Of a DNA stretch of 64,000 nucleotides, positions 16,066 to 22,310 are shown in pieces (the first letter of the stretch is position 1; every line of letters begins with the position of its first letter). The notes beneath the pieces are model-generated. The model was not told the origin of the DNA, did not search any database, and saw nothing but the letters and a program-made list of their open reading frames with translations. This stretch comes from Streptomyces antnestii (GTDB lineage: Bacteria > Actinomycetota > Actinomycetes > Streptomycetales > Streptomycetaceae), in the NCBI RefSeq assembly GCF_004005495.1, contig NZ_RZYA01000003.1, positions 1 to 64,000 of the forward strand, in the 5' to 3' direction. The position numbers and the translations under genes were made by a program.

Positions 16066-17436
16066 GTGGCCACCTATCCCTCGTATCCGAATGCGTTTCC
16101 GAGCGCGCAGCCCGGAGCAGGAGCTCCCGGGCCCGGCACGCTGCGGCATCCGCGCTGGTGGCAGCGGAGGGCGGTGCACGCGTGGGCGCTCGCCTCGCTC
16201 CTCGCGCTCTCCGGCCTCGTGATCCTCGCCCTCGTGCGCGAACAGACCGGCACCAAGGGGTTCCTGGTCGGGCTCTGCCTCGCGGTGCTGCCCGTGCCGC
16301 TCCTGATATCCGCCTTCCGCTGGCTGGACCGGGTCGCACCGGCACCCTGGCGGAACCTGATGTTCTCCTTCGCCTGGGGGGCCTGCGCGGCCGCCCTCAT
16401 CGCGATCGTCGCGAACAGCTTCGCGACCCACTGGATCGCCACCAACTCGGCCGACCCCTCGCACGCCGACACCCTCGGCGCGACGGTCATAGCGCCCATC
16501 GTGGAGGAGTCCGCGAAGGCCTGTGCCGTCCTGCTCATCTTCCTGTTCCGCCGCCGTGACTTCACCGGGATCGTCGACGGCGTGGTGATCGCCGGGGTCA
16601 CCGCCACCGGCTTCGCCTTCACCGAGAACATCCTCTACCTGGGCAACGCCTTCGGCACCGACCAGCTCAGCGGCGGCACCGGCATCGCCTCGGTCACCGC
16701 CGCCACTTTCTTCGTCCGCATCGTCATGTCGCCGTTCGCGCACCCCCTGTTCACGGTGCTCACCGGCATCGGCTTCGGCCTCGCCGCCTGGACGGCGCCC
16801 GGCCGCGGCCCGGTGCGCCGCGTCCTCCTGCCGCTCGCCGGACTCCTGCTCGCGATGGGCATGCACGCCACGTGGAACGGCTCGGCGGTGTTCGGCCGGT
16901 ACGGGTTCTTCGCGGTCTACGCGCTGTTCATGATGCCCGTGTTCGCCGTGCTCACCTGGCTCGCGATCTGGACCCGCCAGCGCGAACTGCGCACGATCCG
17001 CTCCGAGCTGCCCGCGTACGTGGCGGCCGGCTGGCTCGGCCCCGCCGAACCGTTCGCCCTCGGCTCGATGCGGGCCCGCCGCCTGGCACGCGAGTTCGCG
17101 CAGCACCACGGCGGCAAGGAGACGGCGAAGGCGGTCGCCGAGTACGAGGAGTACGCGACGACGCTCGCGTTCCTGCGCCACCGCGGCCGGCGCGGCCGGG
17201 CCGGCGTGCTCTACGTCGCACGGGAACGGGAGCTGCTCGACGAGCTGTGGGCGCGGCGCCACGCGGCCCGCCCCGCACTCGCCTACGCGGCCCACGCCGT
17301 CGCCCCCGTGTGGGTACCGCCGGTGTACGCGGGGCCGGTGTACGCGGGGCCGGTCGCCCCGTTCCCCGCGCACAACACGCCCCACGCGCCTCACACACAC
17401 CACGCGCCCAGCACCCACAACCCGTACCGCTACTGA
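16066..17436 (+). CDS. PrsW-family intramembrane metalloprotease
   Basis: 456 residues with about eight membrane segments in the first 310. The catalytic motifs of the PrsW/CPBP-like family are visible: 'APIVEESAKA' (glutamate pair), 'FAFTENILYL', 'SPFAHPLFTVLTGIGFGLA' and 'GMHATWNGSAVF' (histidines). PrsW of Bacillus makes the first cut in anti-sigma RsiW. The membrane-tethered sigma factor encoded 7 kb away would be an obvious type of substrate, but nothing in the sequence links the two. The cytoplasmic C-terminal 140 residues are Arg- and Ala-rich with a terminal His/Pro/Tyr tail. Leaderless start at GTG 16066. Confidence 0.9.
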   Translation: MATYPSYPNAFPSAQPGAGAPGPGTLRHPRWWQRRAVHAWALASLLALSGLVILALVREQTGTKGFLVGLCLAVLPVPLLISAFRWLDRVAPAPWRNLMFSFAWGACAAALIAIVANSFATHWIATNSADPSHADTLGATVIAPIVEESAKACAVLLIFLFRRRDFTGIVDGVVIAGVTATGFAFTENILYLGNAFGTDQLSGGTGIASVTAATFFVRIVMSPFAHPLFTVLTGIGFGLAAWTAPGRGPVRRVLLPLAGLLLAMGMHATWNGSAVFGRYGFFAVYALFMMPVFAVLTWLAIWTRQRELRTIRSELPAYVAAGWLGPAEPFALGSMRARRLAREFAQHHGGKETAKAVAEYEEYATTLAFLRHRGRRGRAGVLYVARERELLDELWARRHAARPALAYAAHAVAPVWVPPVYAGPVYAGPVAPFPAHNTPHAPHTHHAPSTHNPYRY

Positions 17437-17449
17437 GAACGCCTCCGGA

Positions 17450-18394
17450 TCAGGCGGACGCCTTCGTGAGCTTCGAGAGGTCGGCGTCCGTCAGTTCCAG
17501 GTCGGCCACGGCCACCAGCGCCGGCAGCTGCTCCACGACGCGCGCGGAGGCGATCGGCGCGGCCACCGTCGGGCGGGACGCGAGCCAGGCGAGGGCGACC
17601 GTCGCGACCTCGGCGTCGTGCGCCTGCGCCACCTCGTCGAGGGCCTTCAGGACCTTCACACCGCGCTCGGTCTCCAGGTGCTTGGCGGCGCCCTCGGCCC
17701 GCACGCTGTCGACCTTGGCACCCGGCCGGTACTTGCCCGTCAGGAACCCGGACTCCAGGGCGTAGTACGGGACGGCCGCGAGACCGCCGCGCGACGCGAC
17801 CGCCTCGAGACGGCCCTCGTAGGTGTCGCGGGACACGAGGTTGTAGTGCGGCTGGAGCGCGGCGTAACGGGCGAGACCCTCGCGGTCGGAGAAGTCCAGG
17901 GACTCCTGGAGCCGCTCCGGGCTCAGGTTCGACGCGGCGATGGCCCGCACCTTGCCCGCCTTCACCAGGCCGTCGAGGGCGGTGATGATCTCCTCGACCG
18001 GCACGGACGGGTCGTCGAAGTGCGTGTAGTACAGGTCGATGTAGTCGGTGCCGAGGCGGCGCAGCGACTCCTCGGCGGCGGCCTTGATGTTGTTCGCGGA
18101 CAGGCCGCGGAATTCGGGGTGGGCGCCGACCTTGGTGGCGACGACGACGTCGGAGCGGTTGCCGCGCGCGGCGAGCCACTTGCCGAGGACGGTCTCGGAC
18201 TCGCCGCCCTTGTTGCCGGGGACCCAGGCCGAGTACGCGTCGGCCGTGTCGACGAAGTTGCCGCCGGCGGCGGCGTAGGCGTCGAGAACGGCGAAGGACT
18301 GGTCCTCGTCGGCGGTCCAGCCGAACACGTTGCCGCCGAGGGCGAGCGGGAAGACCTCGAGGTCGGACGAGCCAAGTTTGCGAAGGGAAGTCAT
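17450..18394 (-). CDS. Aldo/keto reductase
   Basis: 314 residues, full-length NADPH-dependent AKR barrel. The catalytic tetrad is present: Asp and Tyr in 'NFVDTADAYSAW', Lys in 'DVVVATKVGAHP' and His in 'IDLYYTHFDDPSV'. The cofactor region 'VAAPIASARVVEQLPALVAV' lies near the end. Substrate unknown. It ends 13 bp from the convergent prsW-like gene. Upstream lies a perfect 20-bp palindrome that could be an operator. Confidence 0.93.
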   Translation of the reverse strand: MTSLRKLGSSDLEVFPLALGGNVFGWTADEDQSFAVLDAYAAAGGNFVDTADAYSAWVPGNKGGESETVLGKWLAARGNRSDVVVATKVGAHPEFRGLSANNIKAAAEESLRRLGTDYIDLYYTHFDDPSVPVEEIITALDGLVKAGKVRAIAASNLSPERLQESLDFSDREGLARYAALQPHYNLVSRDTYEGRLEAVASRGGLAAVPYYALESGFLTGKYRPGAKVDSVRAEGAAKHLETERGVKVLKALDEVAQAHDAEVATVALAWLASRPTVAAPIASARVVEQLPALVAVADLELTDADLSKLTKASA

Positions 18395-18445
18395 GGCCTG
18401 TCAGAACACGTCGGCGGACGGAGTTATTCCTATCCGAAAGACGGA

Positions 18446-18465
18446 GTTCCGGGCATGCCCGGAAC
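18446..18465. promoter_or_regulatory. Perfect 20-bp palindrome upstream of the aldo/keto reductase
   Basis: GTTCCGGGCATGCCCGGAAC is completely self-complementary and sits 52-71 bases upstream of the reductase start (18394), near where its promoter should be. It looks like a dimeric repressor site; the binding protein is unknown. Confidence 0.45.
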
Positions 18466-18468
18466 GGC

Positions 18469-18499
18469 GGCCCTGACGTCGGGGGTTGCCGTCAGGGCC
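18469..18499 (-). terminator. Hairpin downstream of the M23 peptidase gene
   Basis: GGCCCTGACG (18469-18478) and CGTCAGGGCC (18490-18499) form a perfect 10-bp stem with an 11-base loop, 86-116 bases beyond the M23 stop codon. No T-run follows, as is common in high-GC actinobacteria. Confidence 0.55.
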
Positions 18500-18530
18500 G
18501 CCGGGATCCGGGGTGCGGTGCGCGTGGTGC

Positions 18531-18572
18531 TGTGCGCGTGGTGCGGTGCGCTGTGCGCGTGGTGCGGTGTGC
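18531..18572. repeat. 21-bp tandem repeat, two copies
   Basis: Two 21-bp units (18531-18551, 18552-18572) of GT/GC alternation (TGTGCGCGTGGTGC...) differ at one base; a partial unit precedes them. They lie just after the M23 stop codon. Probably slippage-prone spacer. Confidence 0.6.
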
Positions 18573-18584
18573 TGTGTCAGAACG

Positions 18585-19646
18585 TCAGAACGACAGGCCG
18601 TTGGAGCGCAGCCACGGCGCGGGGTCGACGGCGGTCGCCGCGCCGCCGGGGTGGACCTCCAGGTGGAGGTGCGGCCCGGTCACGTTGCCCGTGGCGCCCA
18701 CGCGGCCGATGACGTCGCCGCTGGTCACCTTCTGACCGGCGCTGACATTGAGGGACGACTGGTGGCAGTACCAGAGCTCGGTGCCGTCCGGCAGCTCCAG
18801 GACGGTGCGGTAGCCGTACGCCCCCGCCCAGCCGGCCTCCTTGACGGTGCCGGAGTGGATCGCCTTCAGCGGCGTACCCGTCGGAGCGGCGAAGTCGAGG
18901 CCCGTGTGGTAGCCGGAGGACCACATGGATCCGGGCTGACCGAAGGTGCCGGTGATCGTGTACGAGGCGACCGGCAGCGTGAAGCTCTTGGCAAGCCTGG
19001 CGAGACGCTCGGCCTCGGCCTTCTTCTTCGCCGCCTCCTCCGCCGCCTTCTTGTCGGCGGCGGCCTTGGCGTCGACCTTGGCCTGCGCGGCGTCCTGCTC
19101 CTTGGCCGCGTCCTCGGCGGCCTTCTTCGCGGCGGCCTCCTCGGCGGCGGCGGCCTCGGCGTCGGCGGCCTGGTCCTGCTGCTGCTCGGCCTGCTGGAGG
19201 ATGCGGGCACGCAGAGCCTCGCCGGCGTCGGTCGTGCCCTGCTGGGCGTCGGCCGTGGTGACGCCGGCGCCGGTCAGCGGCGCGGCGTTGGTGCCGGAGT
19301 CGCTGTCGGAGGAGCCGGATATCAGCGCGCCCACGCCGGGCAGCGACTTGGCCTCGGGCAGCGCGTCCTTGACGGCCGACAGGTCGGGCATCGAGATGTG
19401 TACCGGGGGCTTGCCGCCCTGCGCGGTGGCGATGCCGCCCGCGCCGACGGCCGCGATCACGCCGACACCGAGGACGGTGGAGCTGCGGGCGAGTCCGCCG
19501 CGCTGCTTGGCGACGCGGTGCCGGCCGCGTACGGGCCGGACGGATTCCTCGGTGGGGTTCCACTCTTCCCAGGGCTGCTCGTCCGCGTAGCCGAACTCGT
19601 CGTTCGGGGCACGGGAGAACTCTGGGGCAGGCCGGTTGGACGCCAC
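18585..19646 (-). CDS. M23-family peptidoglycan endopeptidase with coiled coil
   Basis: 353 residues. A cytoplasmic N-terminus (1-50, ending in Arg-rich 'GRHRVAKQRG') is followed by a membrane or signal helix ('STVLGVGVIAAVGAGGIATA', about 55-74). A long Ala/Glu/Lys coiled coil (about 145-225) follows. The LytM/M23 domain (about 230-353) has zinc ligands in 'YHTGLDFAAP' (HxxxD) and 'HLHLE' (HxH). It should cut peptide cross-links outside the membrane during growth or sporulation. Start GTG 19646 with AAAGGAG upstream. A c-di-AMP riboswitch precedes it, the usual control of Streptomyces cell-wall hydrolases. Confidence 0.94.
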   Translation of the reverse strand: MASNRPAPEFSRAPNDEFGYADEQPWEEWNPTEESVRPVRGRHRVAKQRGGLARSSTVLGVGVIAAVGAGGIATAQGGKPPVHISMPDLSAVKDALPEAKSLPGVGALISGSSDSDSGTNAAPLTGAGVTTADAQQGTTDAGEALRARILQQAEQQQDQAADAEAAAAEEAAAKKAAEDAAKEQDAAQAKVDAKAAADKKAAEEAAKKKAEAERLARLAKSFTLPVASYTITGTFGQPGSMWSSGYHTGLDFAAPTGTPLKAIHSGTVKEAGWAGAYGYRTVLELPDGTELWYCHQSSLNVSAGQKVTSGDVIGRVGATGNVTGPHLHLEVHPGGAATAVDPAPWLRSNGLSF

Positions 19647-19654
19647 GGGGGCGC

Positions 19655-19830
19655 GCTCCTTTCCTTCCTTCTCGCCTACCGGGTTAGCTGACGGGTTCGG
19701 AGCAGGAAGGTCTCCTACCGACGTCCTTCACGAGGAAAGACGTCCGATTCACCCCAAGTTGGTGGTTCCCCGGCTCCCTTGCGGGATTAGGCGCGTGCGC
19801 ACGGAGCCGTCTCTTGTGACGGCTGGGACG
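19655..19830 (-). promoter_or_regulatory. ydaO/yuaA-type c-di-AMP riboswitch
   Basis: The minus strand carries the conserved blocks in order: AATCCCGC...GGGAGCCGGGGAACCA, TGGGGTGAATCGG, GTAGGAGACCTTCCTGCTCC, GAACCCGTCAGCTAACCCGG and TAGGCGAGAAGGAAG. This matches my memory of the ydaO consensus. It ends next to the M23 ribosome-binding site. In this class c-di-AMP binding normally turns expression off. Ends are approximate. Confidence 0.88.
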
Positions 19831-20067
19831 ACCGCGCTGCGTTATCGAACGTTAATAGACTCGGGGGTCCGATTCCAAGCCGTTCCGACTGATCGTTAAG
19901 GCCTTTGGCCTGGACTTAACGGGGCACGAGCGGGCGGAATCGGGCGAGTTGACCGCCCGTCGGGAGGGGCTCATCTTCTGACGGTTTGTCAAATGTTATG
20001 CACAGCGACGCCGTTCGACTACAGAAGGTGAGGATCCCCCTTACCTTTGCTTCACTGCTGCTTCACT

Positions 20068-20160
20068 GCCGTCTCACGCCGGTCTCACGGCCGCCCACCT
20101 CAAGGCCGCCTCACGCCCACCTCAAGGCCGCCTCACGGCCGTCTCACGGCCGTCTCACCG
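20068..20160. repeat. Degenerate 10-bp tandem repeats
   Basis: About nine copies of a GGCCGYCTCAC-like decamer (also GCCACCTCAA variants) run across the 3' end of the phosphatase gene and its downstream region. Likely simple-sequence expansion; the last copies overlap the terminal codons of the gene. Confidence 0.6.
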
Positions 20161-21298
20161 CGAGGAGCGCCATGTCGTCCGTCGTGCCGCTCCCGGTGTG
20201 CCGGCGGACCTCGGTCGTGAGCGTCGCGAGGAGCGGGTCCGGCCCGGGGAACATCCGCCCGGCGAGCCGCTTCGCCGGGTCGTAGAACTCGCCCTGCGCG
20301 TTGCGCGCCTCGGAGAGCCCGTCCGTGTACAGCAGCAGCGTCGCCCCGCCCGGGAACGCCACCTCCGACGCGCGGTCGGGCCAGGTGCCGAGGTCGCCCA
20401 TCCCGAGCGGCAGCGCCGGCTCCGGCGACGACAGGACCCGCAGCGCGCCGTCGCCGCCCAGGAGCAGCGGCTCGGGGTGGCCGCGGTTGACGATCCGTAC
20501 GACGCCGTCGCCGTGCGGGATCTCGGCGAGGACGGCCGTGGTGAAGCCCTCGTACTCGTCGAGGCCGTGGCGCCGCATCCCCTCCCGCGCGAGGGCCCGC
20601 TCCAGGCGCTGCGCGACCGCCTCCAGGGTCGCCTCCTGCTCGGCCGCCTCCCGGAAGGCCCCGATGACGACGGCCACGGCGGCGACCGCGCCCATGCCCT
20701 TCCCTCGGACGTCGCCCACGACGAGCCGCACGCCGTGCGGGGTGTCCTGCACCGCGTACAGGTCACCCCCGATGAAGGCGCCCGCCTGGGCGGCCTCGTA
20801 GCGCGCCGCGATCTGCAGGCCCGCGATGTGGGCGGCGGGCTCGGGCAGGACGGCGTGCTGGGCCGCCTCGGCGATCTCGCGTACGGAGGTGAGCTGCTCG
20901 GAGCCGCGCCGCACGACGCGGTTGATGAAGCAGGCGAGGATGCAGACCGTGACGACGGTGATGAGTTCGGTGATGGAGTCGGTGTTGTAACTGCGGGTGT
21001 ATCTGAGATGCACCCCGAGCACGACGGCGACGGTCGCGAGGCCGGTCAGGAGCGTGCCGCGGGGCGAGAAGAAGGGGGCCGCGATCAGCGGGGCGGCGGT
21101 GAAGAGCGGCACTCCGGTGAACGTCGACAGGGTCATGTAGTCGTAGATCGCCCCTGCGACGATGAGCAGCGGGGGCAGCACGCGCACGAAGGAACGTGCC
21201 CTGGACGGGCGCGGTCCCGCTTCGTGTCTCTGCCCTCCTCGCTGCCCCACCGCTCGTCTCCCGCCACCGTCCGTGTCGGTCCGGTCGGCGCACGTCAT
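20144..21298 (-). CDS. Membrane-anchored PP2C/SpoIIE phosphatase
   Basis: 384 residues. Three or four membrane helices occupy residues about 38-125 ('FVRVLPPLLIVAGAIYDYMTL', 'ELITVVTVCILACFI'). The SpoIIE-type phosphatase (about 160-380) has 'GAFIGGDLYAVQ' (equivalent of GGDWYD), 'VVGDVRGKGMGAVA', 'LLLYTDGLSEARN' and 'TDDMALLAV'. It is typical of the many Streptomyces phosphatases acting on anti-sigma antagonists. The frame continues upstream through tRNA-fMet to 21988, which cannot be coding; ATG 21298 follows GGGGTGGGG and is used. No cognate partner is adjacent. Confidence 0.9.
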   Translation of the reverse strand: MTCADRTDTDGGGRRAVGQRGGQRHEAGPRPSRARSFVRVLPPLLIVAGAIYDYMTLSTFTGVPLFTAAPLIAAPFFSPRGTLLTGLATVAVVLGVHLRYTRSYNTDSITELITVVTVCILACFINRVVRRGSEQLTSVREIAEAAQHAVLPEPAAHIAGLQIAARYEAAQAGAFIGGDLYAVQDTPHGVRLVVGDVRGKGMGAVAAVAVVIGAFREAAEQEATLEAVAQRLERALAREGMRRHGLDEYEGFTTAVLAEIPHGDGVVRIVNRGHPEPLLLGGDGALRVLSSPEPALPLGMGDLGTWPDRASEVAFPGGATLLLYTDGLSEARNAQGEFYDPAKRLAGRMFPGPDPLLATLTTEVRRHTGSGTTDDMALLAVRRP

Positions 21299-21399
21299 CG
21301 CGCCCCACCCCAGGGTTCCCCGGGGCGGGACGGCGGGCGACCCGGCGGGACCGACCGGGTGACGGCGTGACGGAGACACGCTGAAAGTGCCGGGATACG

Positions 21400-21435
21400 C
21401 CGAAGGCCCGGAAGCTGATGCTTCCGGGCCTTCGG
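21400..21435 (-). terminator. Terminator hairpin of tRNA-fMet
   Basis: CCGAAGGCCCGGAAG (21400-21414) pairs perfectly with CTTCCGGGCCTTCGG (21421-21435) around six bases, directly beyond the tRNA 3' end. Confidence 0.8.
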
Positions 21436-21441
21436 TTTCAG

Positions 21442-21515
21442 TAGCGGGGACAGGATTTGAACCTGCGACCTCTGGGTTATGAGCCCAGCGAGCTACCGAG
21501 CTGCTCCACCCCGCG
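21442..21515 (-). tRNA. Initiator tRNA-fMet (CAT)
   Basis: 74-nt cloverleaf with anticodon CAT. The anticodon stem CTGGG/CCCAG contains the three consecutive G-C pairs of initiators. The first base C1 is unpaired with U72, another initiator hallmark. T-loop GTTCAAATC is present; CCA is not encoded. Confidence 0.95.
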
Positions 21516-21577
21516 TCGGTAAACACGACTCTACGCCATTGCGGGGACAGAACGCGAATCGGCCGTCCTGCGGCAGC

Positions 21578-21640
21578 CCGGAACCACCGGAACCACCGGA
21601 ACTGCCGGACTGCCGGACTGCCGGACTGCCGGACTGCCGG
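21578..21640. repeat. Microsatellite of CCGGAACCA / CCGGACTG units
   Basis: About three 9-bp CCGGAACCA-type units followed by about five 8-bp CCGGACTG units, between tRNA-fMet and terB. It lies downstream of terB, on the minus strand. Confidence 0.75.
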
Positions 21641-21642
21641 AA

Positions 21643-22098
21643 CTAGAGGTCGAACTCGTGCGGGGGCAGGCCGAGCATCAGGCAGGCCTCGCGGACGACG
21701 GCCTGCTCGTCCTTGTCGAAGTCGCCGTCGGCGCCGCCGATGACGATGCCGATCTGAATGACCGCGCGCGCCTCCGCCGGCTTCTTCTTCGCCTTGGCGA
21801 TCTCCTGGAGGACGCTGACCTTGCCGAAGTCGAAGTCGGCGGTCAGCTTGTCGAGGGCGGCGTCGAAGCGGGTCTGGAGCTGGTCCGCCGGGAAGTTCTG
21901 CAGCACCTCGTTGGTGGTGATGAGCTGGGCCACGCGGCGGCGCTCGGACGGGTCGACGGTCCCGTCGGCCGCGGCGACCAGCGCACACATGGCCATGCTC
22001 GCGTCACGGAAGGCGCCGCTCTTGAGGTCGTTCTTCTTCGCCACGAGCTGCGTCTGCATCGTCGACGCGGACTCCTTGAAGCGATCCCACAGGGCCAT
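21643..22098 (-). CDS. TerB-family tellurite-resistance-like protein
   Basis: 151 residues, start ATG 22098 with AAGGAG seven bases upstream. All-helical TerB fold with the repeated metal-binding acidic motifs 'ALVAAADGTVDPSERRRV' (about 38-55) and 'GGADGDFDKDEQAVVREAC' (about 124-142). TerB proteins bind the membrane and metal in Ter stress complexes; in Streptomyces most are stand-alone with unknown substrates. An 18-bp palindrome lies 43 bases upstream of the start codon. Confidence 0.92.
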   Translation of the reverse strand: MALWDRFKESASTMQTQLVAKKNDLKSGAFRDASMAMCALVAAADGTVDPSERRRVAQLITTNEVLQNFPADQLQTRFDAALDKLTADFDFGKVSVLQEIAKAKKKPAEARAVIQIGIVIGGADGDFDKDEQAVVREACLMLGLPPHEFDL

Positions 22099-22140
22099 GA
22101 CTCTCCTTGTTCGGCACGTATTCATCGGCACGTACTGATC

Positions 22141-22158
22141 TTCTACAGCTCTGTAGAA
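22141..22158. promoter_or_regulatory. 18-bp palindrome upstream of terB
   Basis: TTCTACAG-CT-CTGTAGAA: two perfect 8-bp arms. It sits in the terB/P-ATPase divergent region, at the expected place for the terB promoter. The CTACAG/CTGTAG symmetry resembles BlaI/CopY-type sites (TACA..TGTA); this is inference. Confidence 0.5.
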
Positions 22159-22223
22159 ACTAGCGGAGAGCGGCAAAAGTTCCGCCCCTAAACTGAAGGC
22201 CTGAACCCTCCGCCGGGGAGCCT

Positions 22224-22265
22224 TTCGCGGTCCGGTGAACGGGATTCGCGGTCCGATGAACGGGA
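22224..22265. repeat. 21-bp direct tandem repeat before the P-ATPase
   Basis: Two abutting 21-bp copies (22224-22244 and 22245-22265) beginning TTCGCGGTCCG and ending GAACGGGA, with one mismatch. They are located immediately before the possible leader peptide. Confidence 0.8.
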
Positions 22266-22275
22266 GAAGACGACG

Positions 22276-22299
22276 GTGCCGACACCAGAGAAGCCCTGA
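22276..22299 (+). CDS. Possible seven-codon leader peptide MPTPEKP
   Basis: GTG CCG ACA CCA GAG AAG CCC TGA, preceded by GGGAGAAG at 22262-22269 with good spacing. It ends 11 bases before the Mg2+-type P-ATPase start. Three of seven codons are proline. Proline-rich leader peptides (MgtL) govern mgtA in enterobacteria, so a similar attenuating role is tempting but unproven. It could also be chance. Confidence 0.3.
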   Translation: MPTPEKP

Positions 22300-22310
22300 C
22301 GGCGCCCGAA

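Noticed and set aside
21299..21988. In-frame N-terminal extension of the PP2C gene
   Set aside because: It runs through tRNA-fMet, its terminator and a microsatellite. ATG 21298 has a ribosome-binding site and begins the recognisable protein.
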